8,135 nt of DNA. It comes from Methanosarcinales archaeon (lineage in GTDB: Archaea > Halobacteriota > Syntropharchaeia > Alkanophagales > Methanospirareceae). Both the position numbers and the translations under genes were made by a program. Under the pieces are notes generated by a model. The model was not told the DNA's origin. It was given only the letters and a program-made list of their open reading frames with translations, and made no database searches. The stretch covers positions 1-8,135 of the forward strand of contig DAOUYX010000059.1 in the NCBI GenBank assembly GCA_030665925.1. The letters run 5' to 3'. Below, piece by piece: positions 1 to 4,690 of this stretch (position 1 is its first letter; each line of letters opens with the position of its first letter).

Positions 1-246
1 TCTATATCCCTTATCCACTGCAAGTCCGGATATATGTCCATGCCCTCTTCTTATCGCGCCACCGACAAAACCAATAACCTTATCTGCCTTAGTAACGACA
101 AAGAAATATCGCTCGAAGGAATGGTACAAATCCGCTATATCAGACGAGGTATTTATTGTTCTTATATTCCCCTTCCATAGACGTACAATATCTCGCAGAT
201 CCGCTTCTGTTGCTTTCCTTATCTGCACTTCATATCCTGTTTCCAT
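1..246 (-). CDS. GNAT-family N-acetyltransferase, N-terminal 82 residues (runs off window)
   Basis: The minus strand reads METGYEVQIRKATEADLRDI and continues without a stop to the window edge. IRKATEADLRDIVRLW is the usual first strand and helix of GNAT enzymes. FFVVTKADKVIGFVGG (about residues 48-63) is the central strand pair, and HISGLAVDKGYR (71-82) is the start of motif A, where the acetyl-CoA pyrophosphate loop should follow just outside the window. By family knowledge it transfers an acetyl group from acetyl-CoA to an amine, RimI-like proteins acting on protein N-termini; the substrate here cannot be told. The ATG at 246 is chosen because it precedes the first GNAT strand at normal distance. 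No clear Shine-Dalgarno is seen; an AT-rich stretch just upstream may carry a TATA box for a short-leader transcript. It lies next to the left end of a defective transposon. Confidence 0.85.
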   Translation of the reverse strand, partial: METGYEVQIRKATEADLRDIVRLWKGNIRTINTSSDIADLYHSFERYFFVVTKADKVIGFVGGAIRRGHGHISGLAVDKGYR

Positions 247-270
247 CTTTATTAATTTAAAGTTTAAATC

Positions 271-280
271 TAATTTTAAG
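271..280 (-). promoter_or_regulatory. Candidate TATA box for the acetyltransferase gene
   Basis: The minus strand reads CTTAAAATTA here, centred about 30 bases upstream of the ATG, which would give a leader of only a few bases. A second AT block (TTTAAA, 263-268) lies closer. This is inferred from archaeal TATA spacing; no BRE is clear. Confidence 0.3.
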
Positions 281-287
281 TAGGTAA

Positions 288-308
288 TTGGAAGGGGTCA
301 ATAGTTCG
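288..308 (+). repeat. Left terminal inverted repeat (21 bp)
   Basis: This copy pairs with 879-899 on the opposite strand with one mismatch in 21. The core GGGTCAATAGTTCG is identical at both ends. Confidence 0.85.
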
Positions 309-319
309 GTAAGTAAAAA

Positions 320-339
320 GGGACAATAGTTAGGTAAGT
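320..339 (+). repeat. Internal copy of the left-end motif
   Basis: The stretch starting GGGACAATAGTTAGG matches 18 of 20 bases of the terminal copy beginning at 295, with 25 bases from start to start. It is probably a second transposase-binding site. Confidence 0.65.
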
Positions 340-351
340 GTATTTGAATTT

Positions 352-365
352 GGGTCATTACATCG
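352..365 (+). repeat. Subterminal inverted repeat, left member
   Basis: GGGTCATTACATCG matches the complement of 840-853 (GGGTCAATACATCG) at 13 of 14 positions, so both ends share a second pair of inverted sites inside the terminal pair. Confidence 0.65.
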
Positions 366-372
366 TACAGTG

Positions 373-791
373 TTATGACATTTTACCGATATCCTGTCTA
401 AGATCATTGACCTCCTCACTTAGCGGGTATTCGAATTTTTCAATCAATACAGCAGTATCCTGATCTTTAGCTCGGTAAAATACCTCCATCGTCTGTTTTT
501 TCAAGCAGATAGTAGCCCAAACGTATTCGCTGATGAACTCCTTGCCCACTTTAAATGCTTCATTAAGGACAGAGATTTCCCCATCATTATCAACCATTCT
601 AATGAAGTGTATCTTCCCCTTGGTAAGTGGTAGTTTCCCCAGAGGGATTTTCAGAGAATTGTTTAGTATCTCTTCACTCAGGTAAAGAGCCACTTCTCTG
701 ACCTATTTGCGTCTCTGCAAATGTTTGATGGTTTATCACCCATAATATACCGATTTACGGCTTCAAATCTCTCTTCTTCTTTGACCACCAT
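373..791 (-). pseudogene. IS481/rve-type transposase, core deleted and frameshifted
   Basis: From the ATG at 791 the first frame gives MVVKEEERFEAVNRYIMGDK, then PSNICRDANRSEKWLFT and a TGA at 678-680. This is the N-terminal helix-turn-helix of integrase-like transposases. If the TGA was TGG, the frame would continue WVKRY, the expected family sequence, before a TAA. A different frame then gives the C-terminal domain with PLTKGKIHFIRMV, ISVLNEAFKVGKE, FISEYVWATI and a final FEYPL, ending in TAA at 373. That is the beta-barrel tail found after the DDE core in this family. About 200 residues with the catalytic acids are absent. The C-terminal part is open for 106 codons from a GTG, but this is a fragment, not a gene of its own. 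It is not expected to be active. Confidence 0.8.
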
Positions 792-839
792 AATGCATCA
801 CAATGGATGCGTAAATGGATATGTCATCAAAAGACTTTC

Positions 840-853
840 CGATGTATTGACCC
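840..853 (-). repeat. Subterminal inverted repeat, right member
   Basis: On the minus strand this reads GGGTCAATACATCG, one mismatch from the left member at 352-365. It lies 26 bases inside the right terminal repeat. Confidence 0.65.
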
Positions 854-854
854 T

Positions 855-1025
855 TTATTTGTCAAATGAAATGGTGAACGAACTATTGACCCTTTCCAAG
901 AGTAGTCCAAGGTAATTCCCCAGTCCCTGATCTATAAGGACTGTTTGTTCACCCCTTATCACGTACGTGTTTGCATCAAGCACGCCCTTCTCTCTGTCCC
1001 AGCACACGCCATCTTGAAGTTTCAT
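855..1025 (-). pseudogene. MBL-fold metallo-hydrolase, N-terminal fragment cut by the mobile element
   Basis: The minus-strand ATG gives MKLQDGVCWDREKGVLDANT followed by YVIRGEQTVLIDQGLGNYLG and LLLE. The DANTYVIRG...TVLIDQGL pattern is the first beta-sheet of the metallo-beta-lactamase fold, just before the HxHxDH metal motif. The frame then enters the right terminal repeat of the element (RVNSSF...) and stops at 855-857 after 56 residues. Native sequence ends near residue 42. No HxHxDH motif or later part is found on the other side of the element, where the acetyltransferase begins, so the rest was lost, not merely interrupted. The specific activity of the parent protein cannot be named. 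A C-terminal MBL fragment near 4499-4690 could come from a related gene. Confidence 0.7.
879..899 (-). repeat. Right terminal inverted repeat (21 bp)
   Basis: This is the complement of the left end with one mismatch. The broken MBL gene reads straight into it: codons after the LLLE motif come from the repeat. Confidence 0.85.
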
Positions 1026-1030
1026 GTTCT

Positions 1031-1080
1031 TACTTTAAAAATATAAGTGGATAATATAGCTAATATAAGTGGGGTGCAAT
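1031..1080. promoter_or_regulatory. Divergent AT-rich promoter region with a repeated AATATAAGTGG
   Basis: This lies between the start codons of the MBL fragment (minus) and the first winged-helix gene (plus). On the plus strand, AATATAAGTGG occurs at 1040-1050 and 1062-1072, two helical turns apart. Either copy contains a TATA-like core; the second is placed about 26 bases before the ATG at 1092, the first would give a 26-base leader. On the minus strand, TATATTAT (about 1051-1058) could serve the MBL gene. The 22-bp spaced repeat may alternatively be an operator for the adjacent DNA-binding protein. Confidence 0.5.
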
Positions 1081-1091
1081 AGAGAGAAGAA

Positions 1092-1448
1092 ATGCTCTGG
1101 CGGGAAGAACATCTGCTCGCAATCCTCAAAGCCGGGAAATTACGCACTTCCGAAGTGGTTGTACGAGCGGATATGAGCAAAGCAACCGCATTGAAATACC
1201 TTGAAGGTCTTAAAGGCAGAGGATTAGTTGATTGTGAGAGGGTAGGACCCACAAAGCTGTGGTCCCTCCTAGGAGAAACGAAAGAAACCGCCGCTGCTCA
1301 GCTTGAACAAGGGAAGATAAAGGACTTTATATCTGTGGACCGGGAGATATTCAAGCTATTTGAAGAGTTTGAAGCGGTAACCGGCAAAAGATTGTGGATT
1401 TCGATAAACAAAACAGGGATAACTATAAATATGGATACGGTAACGTAA
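1092..1448 (+). CDS. Winged helix-turn-helix DNA-binding protein, copy 1
   Basis: This is a 118-residue protein, probably a cytosolic transcription regulator. Residues 1-60 form a winged helix: helices MLWREEHLLAILKAGKL and TSEVVVRADM, recognition helix SKATALKYLEGLKGRGL, then the wing VDCERVGPTKLWSL. The pattern is that of MarR/ArsR-like archaeal regulators. The C-terminal half (about 75-113) holds FISVDREIFKLFEEFEAVTG and KRLWISINKTGITINM, a helix followed by two strands. I do not recognise it as a named domain; it may serve dimerisation, ligand binding or contact with the KaiC-like partner. The ATG is preceded by a purine-rich AGAGAGAAGAA, a weak ribosome site. Copy 2 follows after 85 bases and the ATPase after that, suggesting a shared unit. 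The target is unknown; self-regulation is plausible but inferred. Confidence 0.85.
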   Translation: MLWREEHLLAILKAGKLRTSEVVVRADMSKATALKYLEGLKGRGLVDCERVGPTKLWSLLGETKETAAAQLEQGKIKDFISVDREIFKLFEEFEAVTGKRLWISINKTGITINMDTVT

Positions 1449-1467
1449 AAGACATAATAGGGGGAAG

Positions 1468-1481
1468 TTTATATCTATAAA
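1468..1481 (+). promoter_or_regulatory. TATA box with overlapping palindrome (TTTATATCTATAAA) before copy 2
   Basis: The arms TTTATA and TATAAA are perfect inverted repeats around TC. The site lies about 55-65 bases before the start codon of copy 2, as expected for an archaeal TATA box with a leader of about 35 bases. The symmetry could also make it an operator. This gives copy 2 and the ATPase a promoter of their own besides read-through from copy 1. Confidence 0.5.
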
Positions 1482-1516
1482 TGATATAGGTATATATGGG
1501 GGATGGATGCATAGAT

Positions 1517-1522
1517 AGGAGG
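1517..1522 (+). promoter_or_regulatory. Shine-Dalgarno AGGAGG for winged-helix copy 2
   Basis: A full AGGAGG lies 11 bases before the ATG at 1534. This is a little far but supports that start, which also aligns exactly with the start of copy 1. Confidence 0.65.
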
Positions 1523-1533
1523 CGATAAAAGAA

Positions 1534-1890
1534 ATGCTCTGGCGAGAAGAACACCTGCTTGAAATACTCAGGGTGGGGCGATTAAACACCTCTGACGTGG
1601 TTGCACGAGCGGATATGAGCAAAGCAACCGCATTGAAATATCTCGAGGGTCTTAAAGGCAGAGGATTAGTTGATTGTGAGATGGTAGGACCCACAAAGTT
1701 GTGGTCTCTCGTAGCGGAAACAAAAGAAGATGTGCCTGCTCAATTTGATCAACAGAAGTTAAGGGACTTTGTATCTGTGGACCGGGGGATATTCCGTCTA
1801 CTTGAAGAGTTTGAAGGGATCACCGGTAAAAGGTTAAGGATTTCGATAAGTAAAGCAGGGCTAAATTTGAATATGGAACAGGTACCATGA
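1534..1890 (+). CDS. Winged helix-turn-helix DNA-binding protein, copy 2
   Basis: This 118-residue protein aligns without gaps to copy 1, with about 33 differences by eye (near 72% identity). Residues 25-49, holding the recognition helix and the turn to the wing (RADMSKATALKYLEGLKGRG), are identical in both, so they probably bind the same DNA site. Differences cluster in the first helix and in the C-terminal half (for example FVSVDRGIFRLLEEFEGITG, then KRLRISISKAGLNLNM). This suggests the C-terminal half has diverged in partner or signal. The stop codon overlaps the ATG of the KaiC-like gene in ATGA, indicating translational coupling, so this copy may be the direct partner of the ATPase. The products could form homo- or heterodimers; this is inference. 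Confidence 0.85.
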   Translation: MLWREEHLLEILRVGRLNTSDVVARADMSKATALKYLEGLKGRGLVDCEMVGPTKLWSLVAETKEDVPAQFDQQKLRDFVSVDRGIFRLLEEFEGITGKRLRISISKAGLNLNMEQVP

Positions 1891-3209
1891 AGATAATGGG
1901 TTCTGGAGTGGCGGGATTAGATGAAGTCCTTGGTGGCGGGTTCGTATCACCCTCTATCATACTTATAGGTGGTAGCGTTGGCACAGGTAAGACTACGCTC
2001 GCGTTACAAAGCCTGTTTAATTCCGCACGGAATAAAGAGAGCTGTTTGTTCATTGCTTCCGTTTCTGAACCCATAACCTCAATAAACAATTTCCTATCTC
2101 CTTTTTCCTTCTTCGACCCGGACCTCAAGACCATGCACTTTGTTGACGCAGGCGAACTGCTATTAATGAAGAAAGACGCTTTTGGTATCATAAAGGACAA
2201 TATCGAAACTATCAAACCAGACCGGGTGGTTATTGACTCATTCCTCAGCCTCGTAGATATGGATAAAGACGCTTTAGATGCATTAATCTTATACATGAAG
2301 AGAAGGAACATCCTGTTGATCTTGACCGATGTGTTCAGAGAGCAAGCCTTGAATGACCATTACATTGCGTCCATAGTTGATGGTGTCATCTTCCTTTCAA
2401 TAGAAGAGGGAAGGCGATGGCTAACAGTGTTTAAGTTAAGGGGACAGAACACATCGATAAAGAAGCATGCCTTTAAATTCACTACCGCGGGAATAGAAGT
2501 ATTTCCGAAATTGAAACCTGATGAGGTCGTATCGGTAAGTGATAGGCAAATCAATTTGGGTGTTCGCGGTATGGATCAAATAATAAGCAAGGGCGTGCTG
2601 GAAGGCAGTGCTATACTAGCCGCAGGCGAGGTAGGCACAGGAAAGGCCCTTTTCGGTTTCCAGTTCATCCACGAGGGTGTAAAGAAAGGCGAGAAGAGCT
2701 TGATTATCTCGTTGAATGATGATTTAGCGACCATCACCAGAAATGCCAAGCATTTCGGATTCGATTTCCAATCGACTGCGAATAACGGTTTGGTCAAGGT
2801 GCTATATACGCCTGTTGTTGATCTTGTCCCGGATGAGCATCTGATAGAGCTAAAAGAAGCGCTTGAAGGTGTAAATCGAGTACTTATAGATGGTGTTTCA
2901 TGCTATCAATCTGCGTTCAACGCTACGAGCAACACTACACGAGACTATAAGAATTATCTGCAAACGATTATCTCGCTGTGTAAGAGCAGGGCAATAACAT
3001 CTATTTTCACCTATGATACAAATCCCGGTGAGTATTATCCGTCTGACATAGCGCCCATGATGGATGGCATAGTAATACTGTCACGCGCGGAAGAGAAGGG
3101 TGTGAGGCGAAGGTACATAGAAGTAATCAAGATGAGCGGCAGTGCACATTCTACCGGGAAGAAACTCATGGACATAACGGAAAAAGGCCTTGAGGTCAGC
3201 CCGTCTTAA
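1887..3209 (+). CDS. KaiC-like (RAD55/RecA-superfamily) double-domain ATPase
   Basis: This 440-residue protein has two KaiC-type RecA domains. Domain 1 (about 1-215) opens with GVAGLDEVLGGGF, has Walker A GGSVGTGKTT (28-37), Walker B RVVIDS (113-118) and the closing KLRGQNTSIKKHAFKFTTAG strand region. Domain 2 (about 220-440) repeats the plan: LGVRGMDQIISKGVLEG, Walker A GEVGTGKA (247-254), Walker B RVLIDG (331-336) and VIKMSGSAHSTGKKL. In domain 2 the Thr/Ser after the P-loop lysine is Ala, so magnesium coordination and hydrolysis are doubtful. The paired catalytic glutamates after strand 2 of KaiC are not seen at the expected place in either domain (SVSEP in domain 1, SLNDD in domain 2). 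Archaeal KaiC-like proteins are usually not clock parts but signalling or motility ATPases; no kaiA or kaiB is present here. The start overlaps the preceding regulator by four bases, so the products are made together and probably interact. Confidence 0.9.
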   Translation: MKIMGSGVAGLDEVLGGGFVSPSIILIGGSVGTGKTTLALQSLFNSARNKESCLFIASVSEPITSINNFLSPFSFFDPDLKTMHFVDAGELLLMKKDAFGIIKDNIETIKPDRVVIDSFLSLVDMDKDALDALILYMKRRNILLILTDVFREQALNDHYIASIVDGVIFLSIEEGRRWLTVFKLRGQNTSIKKHAFKFTTAGIEVFPKLKPDEVVSVSDRQINLGVRGMDQIISKGVLEGSAILAAGEVGTGKALFGFQFIHEGVKKGEKSLIISLNDDLATITRNAKHFGFDFQSTANNGLVKVLYTPVVDLVPDEHLIELKEALEGVNRVLIDGVSCYQSAFNATSNTTRDYKNYLQTIISLCKSRAITSIFTYDTNPGEYYPSDIAPMMDGIVILSRAEEKGVRRRYIEVIKMSGSAHSTGKKLMDITEKGLEVSPS

Positions 3210-3265
3210 TCTGACATGGGAACTCCCAGTAAAGAGTTTACCCATTTTGATAATTATCATACAAA

Positions 3266-3293
3266 GACACAGATTTCACAGATTTACACAGAC
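3266..3293 (+). repeat. CACAGATTT-type intergenic repeat, left copy
   Basis: The stretch is built of near-repeats of a unit of about 10 bases (ACACAGATTT, CACAGATTTA, ACAGACGC). It resembles the inverted copy near 4315-4345. Repeats of this general kind are seen between genes in many prokaryotes; their role is unknown. Confidence 0.6.
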
Positions 3294-3313
3294 GCTACTG
3301 ACCGGATTATTAA

Positions 3314-3320
3314 GTTTTTT
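3314..3320 (+). terminator. Candidate T-tract terminator downstream of the KaiC-like gene
   Basis: GTTTTTT follows the KaiC-like stop by about 105 bases. Archaeal polymerase can end at such T-runs without a hairpin. A short hairpin TGGG-AACT-CCCA (3217-3228) lies closer to the stop but lacks a T-run. Confidence 0.3.
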
Positions 3321-3347
3321 CGGGTTCATAGAATAAAAATCGAGAAA

Positions 3348-3362
3348 GCACCCTTCGGGTGC
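3348..3362 (-). terminator. Hairpin terminator of the minus-strand zinc-ribbon fragment
   Basis: GCACCC-TTC-GGGTGC is a perfect 6-bp GC-rich stem with a 3-base loop. On the minus strand it starts three bases after the stop of the zinc-ribbon reading frame and is followed by TTTCTCGATTTTTATT. This is the layout of an intrinsic terminator for leftward transcription. On the plus strand no T-run follows, so it should not stop the KaiC transcript. Confidence 0.55.
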
Positions 3363-3365
3363 AAA

Positions 3366-3581
3366 TCAATTGTAGCTAAGGCTAATCAGTGGGTGGTTCC
3401 AATCAGATAATTTGCATCCAAAAACTTCGTTTTCTGTCGGGGGCCCCTTCTCATAGCACACGAATGTCATTTTTCTTCCACAATTTGGACATTTTGGTGC
3501 CCTTTTATTCGCTTTCGTAATTTCGACATCGCAGAGGTTATCTTTTTCCGCAAGGTGAAATGCCGCCCAGTTGAGATTGTC
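3366..3581 (-). pseudogene. C-terminal fragment of an unrecognised zinc-ribbon protein
   Basis: A 71-codon open frame on the minus strand has no usable start codon at its head and is preceded directly by an in-frame TAA. It reads DNLNWAAFHLAEKDNLCDVE, then KCPNCGRKM with a CxxC knuckle (residues 31-34), VCYEKG and FGCKLSDWNHPL, where a further Cys and His could complete a metal site. It ends in TGA three bases before a hairpin terminator, which supports that this strand once coded. The parent protein is not recognised. An internal ATG (RKM) could start only a 34-residue piece lacking the knuckle. Confidence 0.45.
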
Positions 3582-3867
3582 TTAGAATATGTGTTTGATC
3601 GTGAGAGGGGCATCGGTAGTAAGACAGAGGAGAACGATGAAAAGGCATGTTCCAGGTGTGAAGATGTCTGGATGCATCAGTTAGATGTATTGCTAGATGG
3701 TTATAATAATTAATGCGGAGCGAACGCAGAGTTATAGTTTATATACCACCATAAAAGACAGAGAATAGAGGACAGAAAGCCAAATTTTGACTTTTGTTCT
3801 CTGACTTCTGACCTGCATCTTGCATGTTCAGAGTATATATAGAACAATTTTTTATTGCTATTGTACT
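3582..3867. other. Region without an intact gene; possible C-terminal ORF remnant and TATA boxes
   Basis: On the plus strand a frame with no clear start ends RERGIGSKTEENDEKACSRC, EDVWMHQLDVLLDGYNN and TAA at 3711-3713. Its composition is protein-like, but upstream it lies antisense to the zinc-ribbon frame, so it is at best a remnant. The rest (3714-3867) is non-coding, with a TATA-like GTTTATATACC near 3737-3747 and a weak inverted repeat around 3770-3812. Confidence 0.35.
3834..3841 (+). promoter_or_regulatory. TATA box of the decayed DUF4143 ATPase
   Basis: TATATATA lies about 30 bases before the ATG of the pseudogene, giving a very short leader, typical for archaea. The promoter appears to have outlived its gene. 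Confidence 0.5.
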
Positions 3868-4296
3868 ATGATAGAAATAATCAGAACAATTCTTGGTGAA
3901 TGGAAAGGCAGAGAATTACCCGAAGTTATTGAGCGAAGTGTAGATTTGGTGGATTATCGCCGTATAGAACCAGGGAAAATAATCGTAATCACCTGATTCC
4001 GGAGAACAGGAAAGACTTACCTTGCTTATCATCTTATCAAAAGATTATTTTATTGACACATCATTTTTAAATCTATTATCTACAAGATTCTCAAAAAATA
4101 GCGGCCGGCTGTATGAGAATCTCGTTTTTATTGCGTTAAGAAGGAGATAAGAGCGTTACTTAAAGCGAGCAAAGAGCTTAAATGCAATAACCTGTTTGTT
4201 ATTACCTGGGATTATGACGCCTTTGAAGAAATGAATGGAAAGCGAATAGTGTATATTCCATTGTGGAGATGGATTTTGCAAAATGGAAAATATTAA
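3868..4296 (+). pseudogene. AAA_14/DUF4143-family ATPase, heavily deleted
   Basis: The ATG gives MIEIIRTILGEWKGRELPEV, IERSVDLVDYRRIEPGKIIV and IT, then TGA (3994-3996) where the family has Gly at the head of the P-loop. The frame continues FRRTGKTYLAYHLIKRLF, a clear Walker A, to TGA at 4054. A second frame (about 4067-4150) gives RFSKNSGRLYENLVFIALRR, the start of the DUF4143 nuclease-like domain. A third (about 4144-4296) gives EIRALLKASKELKCNNLFVI, TWDYDAF and IPLWRWIL, the usual C-terminus. Intact members are about 400-450 residues, so roughly two thirds is missing and at least two frame changes are present. Family function is poorly defined, often discussed as toxin-like or mobile-element ATPases. 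It is not functional here. Confidence 0.8.
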
Positions 4297-4314
4297 CTCA
4301 AAAAACCAGAAAAT

Positions 4315-4345
4315 AAATCTGCGTGAATCAGTGTAAATCTGTGTC
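4315..4345 (-). repeat. CACAGATTT-type intergenic repeat, right copy (inverted)
   Basis: The minus strand starts GACACAGATTTACACTGATT, matching the 11 first bases of the copy at 3266 exactly and the rest with a one-base shift and a few changes. The two copies face each other across about 1 kb holding the zinc-ribbon and ATPase remnants. Confidence 0.6.
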
Positions 4346-4369
4346 CTAAATCAAATAGAAAGAAGCTAT

Positions 4370-4524
4370 ACGTCATATACAACGAGAAAAGTAGGTCTTG
4401 GACTGGGTTTAGCCTAACCATCGTTAAGGGATACGTGAAATTACATGGAGGCAAGGTGTGGGTTACAAGCGAACTCGGAAAAGGGTCAAAGTTCTGGTTC
4501 ACGCTGCCAAAACGGCAAAGGTAA
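4370..4524 (+). pseudogene. Histidine kinase C-terminal fragment (HATPase G2 box), frameshifted
   Basis: One frame gives TTRKVGLGLGLA (about 4379-4414), the G2 box of GHKL ATP-binding domains, then TAA. A shift of two bases later the next frame gives TIVKGYVKLHGGKVWVTSEL, GKGSKFWFTLP and KRQR before TAA at 4522-4524. This is the standard last helix and strands of a sensor kinase. Nothing upstream (H-box, N-box) is present, so only the last 50 or so codons remain. The truncated kinase beginning at 4863 lacks just this part, but lies downstream, so the two do not join into one gene as arranged. Confidence 0.75.
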
Positions 4525-4690
4525 ATTTCATACCATCTCTTGCCGCTATTACTTCCACACCGATCTCTTCACTCAACTGCTTTGCTATTTCCCATGGCTT
4601 GTTTCTAAGCTAAGCATGGTCATGCCGAAATGCGTGAGTATCGCAACCTTTGGCTTTGGTCTCATCGCCTCTATAATCTTTTTGCATTTA
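4499..4690 (-). pseudogene. MBL-fold hydrolase C-terminal fragment, frameshifted
   Basis: The minus strand gives CKKIIEAMRPKPKVAILTHF and GMTMLSLE in one frame ending at TAG 4585-4587. A one-base shift near 4600 leads into KPWEIAKQLSEEIGVEVIAA and RDGMKF. The THFGMTML element with the final histidine and the closing EEIGVEVIAARDGM strand match the C-terminus of archaeal MBL-fold proteins. The last codons (TFAVLAA) overlap the kinase fragment on the other strand and are not native. The N-terminus and HxHxDH motif are missing. Confidence 0.65.

Larger units (their letters stand above)
288..899. mobile_element. Defective IS481-like (DDE integrase) element with intact ends
   Basis: The two ends are a 21-bp inverted repeat matching at 20 positions: TTGGAAGGGGTCAATAGTTCG at the left and the complement of TTGGAAAGGGTCAATAGTTCG at the right. 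Each end also holds further internal copies of the GGGTCAATA motif, like the multiple transposase-binding sites of Mu/IS21/IS481-type elements. Between them lies a minus-strand transposase gene that has lost its catalytic core. The element therefore resembles a non-autonomous, internally deleted derivative that a full-length relative could still move in trans. No clean target duplication touches the repeats; AGGTAATT occurs at 282-289 and at 910-917, but the right copy is about 10 bases away from the repeat. The family assignment rests on the transposase remnants and is moderate. Confidence 0.75.

Noticed and set aside
295..365. CRISPR-like repeats
   Set aside because: There are only two direct copies and a diverged third, with 5-12 base gaps, and they match transposon end sites.
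721..915. Plus-strand open frame over the right half of the element
   Set aside because: It is antisense to the transposase N-terminus and includes the terminal repeats; the protein has no recognisable pattern.
282..917. AGGTAATT at 282-289 and 910-917 as an 8-bp target duplication of the mobile element
   Set aside because: The left copy abuts the terminal repeat but the right copy is about 10 bases away, and the MBL frame is native up to about 899. A chance match is as likely.
1022..1694. Two minus-strand frames with near-identical beginnings
   Set aside because: They are antisense shadows of the duplicated winged-helix genes; their likeness only reflects that duplication.
1820..2311. Long minus-strand frame of 163 codons
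   Set aside because: It lies antisense to the KaiC-like gene, whose motifs are unmistakable.
1887..3209. Circadian clock kaiC
   Set aside because: No kaiA or kaiB is near, the catalytic glutamates are not seen and archaeal KaiC-like proteins are widespread outside clocks.
3348..3362. RNA gene arm (tRNA-like stem)
   Set aside because: No cloverleaf or other paired arms can be built around it; its place after a stop codon and before T-rich DNA fits a terminator.
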